Shown: positions 12,250 to 23,700 of the stretch, piece by piece
How positions within the stretch are numbered: the stretch's first letter is position 1
How the letters are laid out: each line of letters opens with the position of its first letter
Source: Macquaria australasica
Lineage: Eukaryota; Chordata; Actinopteri; Centrarchiformes; Percichthyidae
Assembly (NCBI GenBank): GCA_005408345.1
Contig: SEMN01000631.1
Location: 124,001-188,000, forward strand
Direction of reading: 5' to 3'
Length of the DNA stretch: 64,000 bases
Made by a program: the position numbers and the translations under genes
Notes under the pieces: generated by a model
Seen by the model: the letters and a program-made list of their open reading frames with translations, nothing else
Database searches by the model: none
Told to the model about the DNA's origin: nothing

Positions 12250-13354
12250 TCAAATTTGAGAAGTTAAGAAACAATTAACAATTGCAAAGTATTCAAATGA
12301 AATGATAAAGTCAACATATTTATAAAAGCAACAAACTTCCACGTAACAAATCTGCATCTGACAGGACAGATGGCCATTCAAATGGATCTTGCAGTTGTGT
12401 TGCAACTGGATATTGGGAGGTGGCAGAATATCAGTGGATGATGTAGAAGGATGTGCTACCTCTGTTATGACTTTTGTCATGTCAGAGGAGGAGTAGATGC
12501 CCCTGAAGTCATTTTTCCTTATCATTCTAACTATAGTCTTTGGGCTCAAATTGGCTAGCATACGAGTAGAGCCACCAGTTTGATTTTTTTGAAGTCTACT
12601 AATAAAGTAACTGACTGGTTGTTTGGAATCACACTTGTACTAGGTAGACATGGTGAATACAACTGCATCGTGCGTGCTGTAAAATTATGGAGGGCCACCC
12701 TTTCCGATTCACATAGTCCCGGATGGGGGAAGGGTCGGGATATGGGTCCCATCCACTGAGCCGTACACCTTTGGCATCTTTGGCCTGTGCCTCAGCCCGG
12801 TCAGGTAATTTGATGAATTGGCTCAACAGCTTGAAGCCTATGGCCCTGCACACCACATACACACAACGGTGAACAGTTGTCTTGCTGACACCAAATGTCT
12901 CTGCCACAACCTTGTATTCTGCACAGGTGTCCAACTTGTAAAATGGTGTTTATATATCAGAACTGGAGGTCGATGACGGCTTGGCATGATGGACCCAACG
13001 CATGGACCAATCATATTGCACTACTAATAGTTCAAAAGTGGGCTTAGACATTCTGAAATGTTGTAGCCAAAGGCTGGCTATGAAATATGTATCCACTATG
13101 ATCTCCCAAAATTCTTGCATGCGCCGTCTCTCCCATGTGTATGGTGCCCGTCATTGTCCTATGGCCCTTGCTGCATGCATTAGAATCATTGCATTAATTT
13201 GTATTCGTCTCTGGACAGCATGAAACATGGCCAATACTAGCTGACATGAAAGAACAATTACAACTTGCCCAATAGAAACAAATGCCTGAGGACCTGTCTC
13301 CATTATACTCCCGTAGATGGGTTGGATGGCCAAGGTTCCTTTGTTTTGCAACAT
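12250..13354 (-). pseudogene. HARBI1-like PIF/Harbinger transposase relic
   Basis: Read from 13354 downwards the relic begins with RRIQINAMILMHAARAIGQ, then a stop, then YTWERRRMQEFWEIIVDTYF and LQHFRMSKPTFELLV, typical of the N-terminal part. A second stop is followed at 12934-12629 by FGVSKTTVHRCVYVVCRA, a helix-turn-helix, and DYVNRKGWPSIILQ from the catalytic half. The DDE catalytic residues that normally follow are not recovered, since the frame decays after 12640. The last part (12250-12561) is unrecognised. This nuclease family cuts at transposon ends; this copy is inactive. It faces the SANT-like accessory gene at 8745-11040, suggesting both came from one element. Confidence 0.68.
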
Positions 13355-13857
13355 CTACTTCTTCTAGTCTGTTTACTGGCGGATTACAGCCATGTGTAAA
13401 GCGTAGACTTTACCACCAACTTCTGCAAAACTACACTTTGCAACAAGCCTAGTTTTTTCGCTCCAAACCAGATGATAGAAATTTCTTTTTTTGCAACATT
13501 TCAAAAGTTTGCATAAAATTCACTTGACAATTGAGTGGAAACATGGCTACTGTAGTCCTACTCCGAATTACTCCATCTGTGTTAAACAAATATAATACTA
13601 AACCAAACAAACCAAATCAAAACAGTGGTACAGATCTCACAGAAAATTATGCTGGTTCACACCAGGAATCAGGATGTGAACAATTTATTCTCTATAAGCG
13701 TAGCACGGTTTTGAGAATGTTCACCAAAATAAACATAACATGAACAACATATTGACTCAGCTACTGATTTTGAAAATACCAGCGTTACCAAAACTGGAAA
13801 ATATATTTAACTAGGACTTTAACTATTCACCAAAACTGTGCAAACAATCTACAGTTT
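13355..13857. other. Intergenic, nothing recognised
   Basis: AT-rich sequence with no repeat or frame that I can name. Confidence 0.4.
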
Positions 13858-13975
13858 ACAGGGATAAAGAGTTATAAAGAGTATGATCTAGACCTGCTCT
13901 ATATGAAAAGTGTCCTGAGATAACTTCATGATTTTGCGGTTTATAAATGAAATTGAAAATTGAATTGAATAAATG
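13858..13975 (+). repeat. L2 LINE 3' terminal fragment, diverged
   Basis: The string from GGATAAAGAGTTATAAAGAG through CTGCTCTATATGAAAAGTG and GAGATAACTTC to AATTGAATTGAATAA follows the L2 3' terminus seen at 33500-33606, with substitutions. It is an older and more diverged copy than the other tails. Confidence 0.7.
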
Positions 13976-14155
13976 CAGAACAAAGCAGCAACACACACGT
14001 CAGGTATTCTGAAACAGAATAATTCCTGCAAAACAGCTGTTACATTTATTTCCATCGACAGCACCTGGAACTTTGGACTGTCGATATTACACACAGTACA
14101 TATGCACAGAAAACAGTGTGACAATATACAGTGCTGCAGGATATATAGCAGGAGA

Positions 14156-14218
<63 letters not shown>

Positions 14219-14231
14219 ATATATATATATA
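14156..14231. repeat. (ATCT)n microsatellite followed by (AT)n
   Basis: About 15 uninterrupted ATCT units run from 14156 to 14216 and are followed by an AT dinucleotide run. It lies about 200 bp upstream of the splice acceptor at 14434, inside the presumed first intron of ankrd34b, and is likely length-polymorphic. Confidence 0.95.
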
Positions 14232-14434
14232 GTATGTGAAAATCTCTGCGTGCAGACCTATATAATTATGTGCAGAGAAGACTGGGAATGGGTTTGGAGT
14301 AGTCTGGAAAGAAAAAAAGATCTGACAAAAAGATCAAACAAATGGGGTCGGCAGTTCATCTGAAGTTCTGGTGTAGTTTGAGGACCCACAGTTTAAAGAG
14401 CTGAGAATTTAGTATTCCTCTTCCTCTATTGCAG

Positions 14435-14524
14435 GCACTGGGCTGTGTGCACCTTTGAACAAACGAGTGACGATCCTTCATCAAAGACACTAAAGGTGGA
14501 TTAGAGGCAGCCAAGATCCTTACA
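14435..14524 (+). other. ankrd34b: ankrd34b 5' UTR segment after splice acceptor
   Basis: A long pyrimidine tract ends in CTCTATTGCAG at 14434, so the exon holding the start codon probably begins at 14435. This gives 90 nt of 5' UTR on this exon and implies at least one upstream noncoding exon, for which 5618-5742 is the best candidate. Confidence 0.6.
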
Positions 14525-16342
14525 ATGGCTGAGTCAACAGAGGTTCGAACAGATGGCAATACTCTGCTGAAGGCTGTCTATTTGAGTCGTCTACGTCTGA
14601 CTCGACTGCTTTTGGAGGGAGGGGCCTACATAAACGAGAGTAATGAACATGGCGAGACACCACTTATGGTGGCCTGCAAGACACACCATACAGATCCACA
14701 GAGTGTATCCAAACACAAGATGGTTAGGTATGTTTTATCAGGATACATGTATGCTATTGATTATTGAAAGTGTGTTTTTATTTAGGACTACTAGCTTCCA
14801 CTTCAGGAGTTTTCTGGTGTAATAAATGTGATCTTTACTCCCAATAGGTATCTTCTGGAAAATGGTGCTGATCCAAACATCCAAGACAAGACAGGGAAAA
14901 CAGCTCTGATGCATGCATGCCTTGAACAAGCTGGAGCTGAAATTGTGTCACTCCTGCTGAGCAGTGGAGCTGCTCCAACTCTGGAGGATCATGCAGGCCT
15001 ATCAGCATTGGTTTATGCTGTCAATTCAGGCAACAGGAACGTCCTCAGGGTCCTCCTGGATGCCTGTAAAGCAAAGGGTAAGGAGGTTATCATCATCACC
15101 ACCAACAAACTACCATCTGGTCATCAGATGTCAAAGCAGTACCTCAATGTCCCTCCACCTCCTGACCTTGAGGAGCGTTTGCATTACACTCCAACATCAT
15201 GTTGCATGTCTCCATACGAGGTCCTGCTACGAATTCCTCCACAGGGCTCCTCAGCAAGTGCTTCTCCCCAACCTGGTAGCCCCCTTCTTGACCTCAGGGA
15301 TCCCCAGTGTTTAGGCTCAGGGCCTGGCCTGGCCACATCTCGACCAGGTTCACCAATCCAACATCCTAGTCCTTTACATGTTCCTGGTGTGGATAAGCGA
15401 CTTAATCTCCAGAGGCTACACTCCGAGCAGTGGTTGAAAAGTCCTTCCCTGTTGGTCCAGCAGAGCCAGGCCTCTCTGACAGAGGAGCCAGTGGAAATTA
15501 CACCTGAGAAGGAGTTGTCCTTCAGAGTCAATGGCCTCGCCTTCCACGAAAGACCTCCAGCTGTTTCATGCCACCACAGTATTGATGTCAAAGACACAAC
15601 AGGGTTTCTGAAAGCACTAGCGAACATGTCAGGAAATGAGAATAGGGGAGGAGGTGGAAGAAGAGGCTTTGGTAGAAAAATGTCATATGATAGTGCTGCA
15701 AGTTCACCACATTCTGCTTCCCACCCAAACTTGCATCAAGACAGTCTCCCCTTTCCCCATGAATCCAGTCCTGTGGATGAAGATTCTGCTGACTGTCTCA
15801 GACAATTGAATGTTTCCAGTCTGCAAAATGTGGTCCATCGGCGGAACATTGGTATTGACCACTACAATTCTGACTCTCAGTTAACACAGTTTGGCAGCCA
15901 AGACAATAGCTCCAAGAACGGTGGTGGAACTGGGGTGGGACCAGAAAGGCACACACTAGTCAACAGCAGATCCTCCACTCTATCAGGATCCAAGGAGTCC
16001 TTGGAGAGCTCTGTCCAGAGACGAGGCGTTGCCGGGCTGGAGCGAAGAGGCTCAGGGGCACTTCTTCTGGATTACATTGCCCACACTCGCCCTGGATACC
16101 TACCTCCTCTGAATCCCCATGCTCCTATACCGGATATTGGGGTCAGCTCTAGCTTTTCCTACCCTTTGAGTGGAAGTAGCAAGACATTGAATGGTGTCCT
16201 TACAGGATCAAAGCCTATTCTACCCTGTGCTCCTGTTTTCCTGAGGGATCTAAAAGCCAAGAAAATGCTGTGGAGACGCCACTCAATGCAGAGTGAGCAG
16301 ATAAAACAGCTAGTCAACTTCAAGGAAACTTTTGGCCACTAG
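14525..16342 (+). CDS. ankrd34b: Ankyrin repeat domain-containing protein 34B (two coding exons)
   Basis: Coding exons are 14525-14727 and 14848-16342. The donor is G|GTATGT, the acceptor CCCAATAG|G, and the joined frame encodes 565 aa. The N-terminal 150 or so residues carry ankyrin repeats (GETPLMVACKTHH near residues 43-55; LLENGADPNIQDKTGKTALM from residue 70; SLLLSSGAAPTLEDHAGLSA). A long Ser/Pro-rich, probably disordered phospho-region follows. The conserved blocks ITPEKELS, HHSIDVKDT, RRGSGALLLDY and the C-terminal KKMLWRRHSMQSEQIKQLV mark the ANKRD34 family. Wording such as HYNSDSQL fits the B member best, and the tail-to-tail neighbour fam151b supports it. Human ANKRD34B (also DP58) is a cytosolic phosphoprotein of about 514 aa with no established biochemical activity. 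The intron cuts an ankyrin repeat within the phrase MVRY. The A or C paralogue is the alternative. Confidence 0.88.
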
Positions 16343-16348
16343 AATAAA
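16343..16348 (+). terminator. AATAAA hexamer directly after the ankrd34b stop
   Basis: The canonical polyadenylation hexamer starts at the base after the TAG stop (16340-16342). If used, the 3' UTR would be only about 20-30 nt. It may instead be a minor site, with the main 3' end further downstream. Confidence 0.4.
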
Positions 16349-17152
16349 ATATTGCTTCTATCAGGAGAAAATGCATGGTCTATTATCAGTAGCATACATT
16401 GCTGTACTATACCCATGATACCATTGCTGATGCCAGCTCATATGCACTTTTAGTACTAAATACTCAGTTTAGCCTGAGCCTGCATTGATGTACTGTTTTT
16501 AGACTTCTTATGACAGAATTTCATAGTCATGCCAGCCACAGGGACAGTTTGAGCTCTATGTAATGAAACATAAATATAAAGAATACAAAATGTAACTTTA
16601 GTGTGAAACTTCGCATTACAATTACCTGAGAAATTTAAAAATGCCTTTATATACTGTAGCACTTTTCCAGAACAGCTACATGGTTTGACCAAAAGAATCT
16701 TCAAGGTTCAACTTCCTTCCTCAGTGGATGGAGTTGCTTAGTTGTCATGGAGATGGTTTTCTTTTAATCACATGACCTAAGTTTGGAATTCTGGTCACAT
16801 GATAACAGGTGGTTGTATATGGGGGAGAGATGATAACCCCTGTTTTGCCGAATGGTCTCTGGCAATGGATCTGAATGTCCTCCTTGATCTTTCTCCAGCC
16901 GTCCACATCTTTCTCTAGTCAATGATCCCTTTCCATCCGATGCTGTAAGCCGTTTTGGTCTGGTGTTGTTCACAGACAGCTAATGTTATCTGTTTCTTGG
17001 TGTTCATCAAGTCTGTTGTCCAGGGTCCTCCTTGCTGTTTCACAGATGTAGTGTTTTCCACTTGCGGCGGTGCTGCAAAAAACTGCAGTGTTTACCTGTA
17101 GCATTGTAGCATTAGCTGTTTACCTTAATATTCCGCTGTTTACCGAGCAACT
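16349..17152. other. Probable 3' flank/3' UTR of ankrd34b
   Basis: No coding frame is supported. It may contain the long 3' UTR of ankrd34b if the hexamer at the stop is not the main site. Confidence 0.35.
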
Positions 17153-17287
17153 ATGAAGATGGAAGAGAGACTGATCGATCGGCTCCGTGATTACTGTACA
17201 TCAGCTGCCACGAGGGAGTACAAAGACGTTAATCACTGTGCAGTGGCTTGGCTTGTATCAGTCTTCAAGCTGGGATTGCTGGTTAGT
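17153..17287 (+). pseudogene. MADF-domain N-terminal fragment (Harbinger-type accessory protein relic)
   Basis: The frame starts MKMEERLIDRLRDY and continues with TREYKDVNHCAVAWLVSV. This matches the first half of MADF domains (acidic start, helix, then Y-K and an A-W pair), short DNA-binding domains found with PIF/Harbinger transposons and in some host factors. The expected W-R after the AW pair is lost. A donor-like G|GTTAGT sits at 17281. The rest of the frame to 17554 is unrecognised. Confidence 0.4.
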
Positions 17288-18063
17288 ATCAGACACTCCC
17301 ACACAGCCGCACAACCCTGCAGCGAATCGCCGCAGTGCCTGATTCTATGTGAAAACGGCCTTATGCTGAAACCGTGGATTTCATCTCATGATTCAGACTT
17401 AATTCAACAGCACTTGCGTGTCTGTGTTCTCTGTAATAGAGAAACAAGACATTTGTTTTTTCAAAGCCAAAAAGGTTTGAGACTTGCTGTGACATTACAA
17501 AAAGCTTCATCTTTGAGAATAACCGTGGATAAAAGGAAGTACAGTGCAGAGTGAAATACAGCTCAAGAAACATCCACTTTCAATCTAAACCAATTTCGGA
17601 CTACAAAAGTGGTTTGTGTGAATTATATTTTGAGAATTTTTGCAGCATTCTTAACAGTTCATTGTGTACTCAATTATAGTTGTATTAGTTAGTTTTAATT
17701 ATTCTTGAAATTATCAGTTATTAAAGATGACCATGGCATATACAAAGGCATAAATAATATATCCATAATCTAAATTTGAAGTGCACTGCTTATCATGAAT
17801 AAATGGGTACGACATAAGCTGCACACTGAGGAAAGAATAACAGCCCAACACTTAAGATTTTTTTTTCCAGTTAGCTTTCTTTGTTATAAGACCTTTCCTT
17901 TTAAGAAAACCCTTTTATCTAAATTGGCAAAAATCACATTCTCAGTGGTCTTCATTACCCTATTTTATATTATATTAATTATAGTCTATTTTTAATAAAC
18001 CTTATACTGAATATTTGAGTGTTGTTTTTTCATAGACCACATCTAACATCTTGATACAAAGTC
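17288..18063. other. Intergenic, nothing recognised
   Basis: AT-rich; no supported features. Confidence 0.4.
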
Positions 18064-19350
18064 ATTCAATTCAATTCAGTTTTCTTTCTATAGCGCCATA
18101 TCATAACAAGGTTAGAGAGAGAGAGAGAGCAGGAGGAAAGAGAACATACAGTAGTACACTACAGTACAGTTCAACATAGAGATGTAAAGTAATAGTTGTG
18201 GTAATGGTATTGATGTTAATATTAATAAAAATAACAGCTCCGGAGGCAGAAATACCTGCAGAAAGCAACAGAAGGGGAGAGGGAGAGAAAGCACACAACT
18301 ACAGGAAAGGGAAGAAGTCGAGTTAGTAACAAGCATTAATGGGATAAGAGTGCGTACAGATGGAGAGGAGGAGAGAGGAGCTCAGTGCATCATAGGAAGT
18401 CTCCCGGCAGCCTAGGCCTTTGGCAGCATAACTAAGGGGTGGCTCAGGGGTCACCTGAGTCAGCCCTACTATAAGCTTTATCAAAGAGGAAAGTCTTAAG
18501 CCTACTATTAAATGTAAGGAGGGTGTCTGCCTCCTGTACACAAACTGGAAGCTGGTTCCACAGGAAAGGAGCTTGATAGCTGAAGCTCCCATTCTACTTT
18601 TAGAGACTCTATGAACCACAAGGAACCCTGCATTCTGGGAGCGCAGTGCTCTAGTGGGGTAATAGGATACTATGAGCTCTTTAAGATATGATGGTGCCTG
18701 ACCATTAAGGGCTTTGAAGGTGAGGAGAAGGATTTTAAATTATATTCTGGATTTTACATGGAGCCAGTGCAGAGAAGCTAATATTGGAGAAATATGATCT
18801 CTTTTTCTGGTTCTTGTCAGTAAACGTGCTGCAGCATTCTGGATCAGCTGGAGAGTCTTAAGGGGGACTTATTAGGGCAGCCTGATAATAGAGAGTTGCA
18901 ATAATCCAGCCTAGATGTAACAAATGCATGGACTAGTTTTTCTGCATCTTTTTGAGACAGGATGTGCCTGATTTTTGCAATATTACGTAAATGAAAAAAG
19001 GCAGTCCTTGAAGTTTGTTGTACGTGGGAGTTAAAGGACATATCCTGATCAAAGATAACTCCAAGATTCCTTACGGTGTCGCTGGAGGCCAGGGCAATGC
19101 CATCTAGAGAAACTATATCTTTAGATAATGTGTTTCGAAGGTGTTTGGGGCCAAGTACAAAACTTCAATTTTGTCTGAGTTTAACATCAGAAAATTGCAG
19201 GTCATCCAGATTTTTATGTCCTTAAGGCATGCATGAAGTTTAGCTAATTGATTGGTTTCATCTGGCTTGATTGATACATTGGGTATAATCTGCATAACAA
19301 TGAAAATTTATGGAGTGCTTCCTAATAATATTGCCTAAAGCAAGAATTCA
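18064..19350 (-). mobile_element. L2 LINE, 5'-truncated 3' half
   Basis: On the minus strand the copy enters in the RT region (SIKPDETNQLAKLHACLKDI, then CNFLMLNSDKIEVLYL). It continues through SFNSHVQQTSRTAFFHL and FVTSRLDYCNSLLSGCPN, and the thumb/C-terminal blocks follow in the corrupted frames at 18323-18840. It ends in the 3' UTR and ATTGA tail at 18065. The 3' UTR has an internal deletion, since the tail's AACAAGGTT joins directly to the GA repeat at 18114-18129. Several frameshifts make it inactive. It lies between ankrd34b and fam151b. Confidence 0.85.
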
Positions 19351-19633
19351 GTATCAACTATTACTAAAACAAAAAACAAAACAAAACACTAATTCACTTA
19401 CTTTATTATTTCAAGCCCTGTATAACATTCCTGTAACTTTGAGTCTCAGAACATTTCTGGTAGGTTTAGAAATTTTACAGTGAACTTAACATACTTAACA
19501 TTCTAGCATGTAATTTCTAACATCACTATAATGTTTTTAAAATATTCTTAAAGTACCTTTATATTTCTCTGTAATCAGTATTGCATTTTGTGACTTTACC
19601 CAAGTTTACCTAAGTCTTAAATGATCATATTAT
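19351..19633. other. Intergenic, nothing recognised
   Basis: AT-rich sequence including an AAAAC-type run near 19370. No frame supported. Confidence 0.4.
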
Positions 19634-19760
19634 ACAGTGGTGTAATGTAACGGAGTATGTTTACTCTTACGAGTAATGAAGTTAAGTACAATTTTTAGGT
19701 ACTTGTACTTTCTTACCACTATATGCTACTTCATACTTATACATTACATCAGTAATACTG
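19634..19760 (+). repeat. Fragment of a common fish nonautonomous repeat
   Basis: GTGGTGTAATGTAACGGAGT, TTTAGGTACTTGTACTTTCT and ATGCTACTTCATACTTAT follow the order of the abundant percomorph repeat mentioned at 6885-6990. The left terminus (ACAGTGGTGTAA) is present; the right end is not found. Confidence 0.5.
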
Positions 19761-20111
19761 ATCCCATGTAAAATACTCATGGGGGCCACTTATGTGCATA
19801 ATGACTATTTACTATTTACTATTGATACTTTTAAGAGTAACAACACCCCCTGAAAATCTTGTCTTTGCTGATCTCGTTTCACCTTTTCACCTTGCTGCAG
19901 TGATGTACAGGTGTACTCCAGGACCCTGTGACTTTACTATTGGATGTGGTTACAGGTGCAACAGACCACATTTCTGAACACCCCCAGACACCCCCATCAG
20001 TGATGCTGGGTGTAGTCAGAGGTGTAACAGGCTTGGAACCAGAAAGGGCAGCAAGCATGGTATTACTGTCATTTTGCTGATAATTCTTCTGTAATTTTAA
20101 GTACAATTTAA

Positions 20112-20206
20112 AATAACAGCCCAGGCTAGAGTTGAACCCAGGCTGCTTAAGTAAGGACTCGGCCTTAATGGTACTCGCTCTACTAGGTGAGCTACATGGG
20201 TGCCCC
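20112..20206 (-). repeat. tRNA-derived SINE-like sequence
   Basis: On the minus strand GGGGCACCCATGTAGCTCAC followed by CTAGTAGAGCGAGTACC resembles a tRNA 5' half with an A box, and CCTGGGTTCAACTC resembles a B box. The spacing is too long, and the anticodon and acceptor arms do not pair well, so this is a tRNA-derived repeat and not a working tRNA gene. Confidence 0.55.
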
Positions 20207-20609
20207 TCAATTTAAAATTTTAACAGCTGTGAGCAGTTCAACCAAAGAGTGCTATTCCCTTCTCAGATGGTTTCATTGAAGCCCATTGCTCCCAGAAGAG
20301 GTATAACTCTGCAGTATTTCATAAGGAAAGAGCAACCATTAGAGGAAAGTTGTAAAATATAAGCATAATTTGTGTAGCAGAAATGCATATTTTCCTTCTT
20401 TTCTATTTTATTAATTAGCACATGATCCCTAAGATTTATCTTGCAACCCCCTGGGTGGTCCAGACCCGAGGTTAGGAACCTCTGCTGTTGATGGCAGATG
20501 AACCACAGGAAAGGTTTGGCAAAGACAAATTCCACTGTCCTCTCTCCTCATCAGTTTGTTGTCAGAGTTAAGAAACCACAACCAGACAACGTATGTGTCT
20601 ACAGTAGAC

Positions 20610-20763
20610 TTATTTATTGTCTTGCAATGTCATACTGAGCTCTGCCCTTTGAGAGTCCGGCAGGTCATAGTAGATCCTACTGATGTCAAACTGTTTTTTG
20701 TAGGGCAGTAAGTCCTGTAGTGTTAACCTGTCATTCTGGCCGGTCCACACTGTTAGAGTGTAC
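20610..20763 (-). CDS. fam151b: fam151b coding exon 5 and stop
   Basis: Acceptor TTGTTCACAG|G. It encodes YTLTVWTGQNDRLTLQDLLP, ISRIYYDLPDSQRAEL and the C terminus, with a TAA stop at 20612-20610. An AATAAA hexamer (20613-20618 on the minus strand) lies inside the last two codons. Confidence 0.92.
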
Positions 20764-23700
20764 CTGTGAACAACATAAACATAAACATTTAATGAAAAGC
20801 TCAAAAGTATTAACATATTATATGGGCAAAAGTCAGAAAATAATTATTCATTCAAGAGGTCATTACTGTTTACAGTTGTTGGCAGGAGCAGTGATAACTA
20901 CCATAATCTCTTTACCTTACTGTCTTTACCTTTCTCTCGCTTTACCTTACATTTATATACAACAATATAACCCTAAACAAGGACACAAGGATCTCAAATT
21001 TAACAACAGAAAGAAATGGTGATTACCGCAATTCCTTGAGCTCCATACTAATCATATCAATATATGTGTTAATCCATTAAGCTTTTGTAACTGTATGTAC
21101 TCTTTACCTTAATTGTAATGCTTTTTGTTGCTGGGTTTTGGATTATGCAGAATCACTATATCAGTCTAAGCTGGTTTTGAAAAAAGGAAGGATGTGGGCT
21201 AAACTCAATATTTGTGTTTGAGCCCATTACTGAATTTCCTGTGATGCCTTCAGATGATGCAGAATGGATTTTTGTTGTCGGGATCTCAGGCATTTCCACA
21301 CAATTGCACAACAGGGATTTAAAGATCTAGCAGAAGAGCTAATTAATGTGGTGGCTAGCAATGGTCGCATGCCAGTGGAGAGTGTGCGTCCAGACTATGA
21401 GGATATCCCGGCCACAAAGAGGCACGAGTTAGTCAAAGAGATTCCAGCGATTACATCGAGTAATCCTGCTCCAACCTAGTAGTGATGTGGTGCAAGAGAC
21501 TCAAGCGCCACTTGCAGCCTTTGGCTACAGACACCCCTCATCAGGCCATCATATTATATGTGACATCTAGAGTGGATAAATCAAAAAGTTGTCACCCAGC
21601 CACTGCGCAGGTTTGCCATTTTTCTGTGGTCAAAGTTTTGAACTGATCAACAGCAAAGCAAAGGTGCCAGCAAAGGTAGTGTCAAATAAAAATAAAAATA
21701 AGCTCTGTGAAAAGTGAACAAGTTACGTTGCACAAACATTTTTCAATACAATCAAATTTAATAGTTTTTTCAAAATCAGTTCCATGTACACTTTATTACA
21801 TAGTAATGTCATAGGCATGACTGCTTTCGCTAAGTAAGACCAACATTTAGTATATGACACACTCCTATATCTGTATCAAATTATATCTAATTTCAACCAC
21901 AGCAAAAAGATATACATACATAGCATATCTTTGGAAATGCTTACTCAGGCTTGTATTTTAATTTATCTGAAAGGCTAACTGAAAATTAGAAGAAGAAAAA
22001 AATCTAGACAAAGATGTGACCCAAGTTTCAAGTAAATTAAACAATGTGTGGGAGGTGAGGCCTTAAAATTATAATACTTAAAAATATTCACATTCGATTA
22101 TGGTGACCCCATATGGCCAGTTGTCCCCATTTGTCCTGAGATCACTGATGTTGAATGCCGATTCTGCTTTTTTTCAACCTGGCATATTTCACATAAATGA
22201 GGTGCATAACGCCACCTCTGATTCGGGGAAACGAGGATTTGCGCAAAACAATGTATCAATCAGGGCAAGCTGTGTGAGCTTCCTACAGCTTTCCAAATAA
22301 ACATGGTTTTTACATGAATCATTTCAAACGTCTTATGGAGCTAGGACAGTAACTAAATTTAGCATTGAAAACAAAACCTGAACTGAAAAAGGAAACATTG
22401 GCATTGAAACACTTGAATTGGAAAAAGTTGTATTGGCACTGTGGGAAATTAATTATGACTTAACAGCTAAAAGGTGAATATTGTAACAGTTAATCAGCTT
22501 ACTGTAGATCTTACTGAGGGCTTGTCATATCAAAAGAACATGTGTCCTTTGAGATGGGAGAACGGGGAACAGATACTGGTATCATTTTTCAACTTTTTCA
22601 ACAAGCCTGTGTGTGTGTATGTAGTGCCAATTAGAACTAGTCATTTTTGGAGACTTTGTTTTAGAATTATGTGACAGCCAAGCAGCTGTGACGGATTACG
22701 CAAGTTTTGTTTTTCTCTTGGTTTTCACCATAAGAAGGATGGGAAATTCCTGAGGACAGAGACATCTCAGAAACTGCTCATTTTGCATGTTTAAGGTCCT
22801 CTCTCTGTGTACACAATAAAAGAAACTTGCATTCACAGTTGCATCGATTTACACTTTTGTTAAAGAACCTGGAGTAGACAGAATTTCTCTACAACAGCTC
22901 TGAAAGAAGTACTGACACTGATGTGTTTTTCGATGACAATCTTATGATTTATGATGGAGAGGAGGGGTTTGAGGGAATGGTAAATGGACTTCACTTATAT
23001 AGCACTTTTCCATTCACACACCAATGGCGACGGACAGTGTAGGAAATTTAAAAAATATTTAGGGGGCAACTTTTAGACACTGTCTAAAAAATTGGGGCAT
23101 TTCCAAAATTTTGGGGAAACTTTAAAAAAATAGCAATTAGTGCATAATTGCTGTTTTTAATGTGAAATGAGCCCAAATTAAAATGCATAACGTTACAGTA
23201 ATCACCGCCTTCTGCACGAGTAAATAAAAAGCATACCAGCATTCCAAAGAGAAGTGGGCAATCGTGGAATAAGTACGTAATTTAAAAAACACAATCACAA
23301 ACAGCAGTGATACTATTTCTAATAAATATAGTGGATGGAGAGATTTTGAAATTTCATCGGGGGGGATAAAATCGGGGGAATTGAAACTCCAGGAGAACAG
23401 TGAGAGAGGGGCAGGAAAATCAAAAAGGTTGGGAAGCAGTATGCATATTTTATAATTTAGCAGAATCAGATCATTTATATCATATATATCATTAATATCA
23501 TTTATAATAGATTATCAGTGTGTTTTCATGCCAGATTCTGTCGTGGCGGACAGAGAAAATAGAACAGACGCCGAAACTCGGCAGAGTATAAGCCGGCCAC
23601 GGAGCTCTGCGTTGTCTGAACAGCCCAACTGGTTAACATGGGCACCGAAAGGAAGCGGGCACCTCCTGTCTGATCCCGCCGTTATTTGCGTTGGTGACGA

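Noticed and set aside
14155..14220. CRISPR-like repeat
   Set aside because: It is a tetranucleotide microsatellite in a vertebrate genome; there are no spacers or cas genes.
14073..14363. Plus-strand frames with LSIY repeats
   Set aside because: They simply translate the ATCT microsatellite.
15184..15627. 147-codon minus-strand frame
   Set aside because: Shadow of ankrd34b exon 2.
20112..20206. Possible tRNA gene
   Set aside because: A and B boxes are recognisable, but the cloverleaf does not close and the spacing is wrong. Treated as a SINE.
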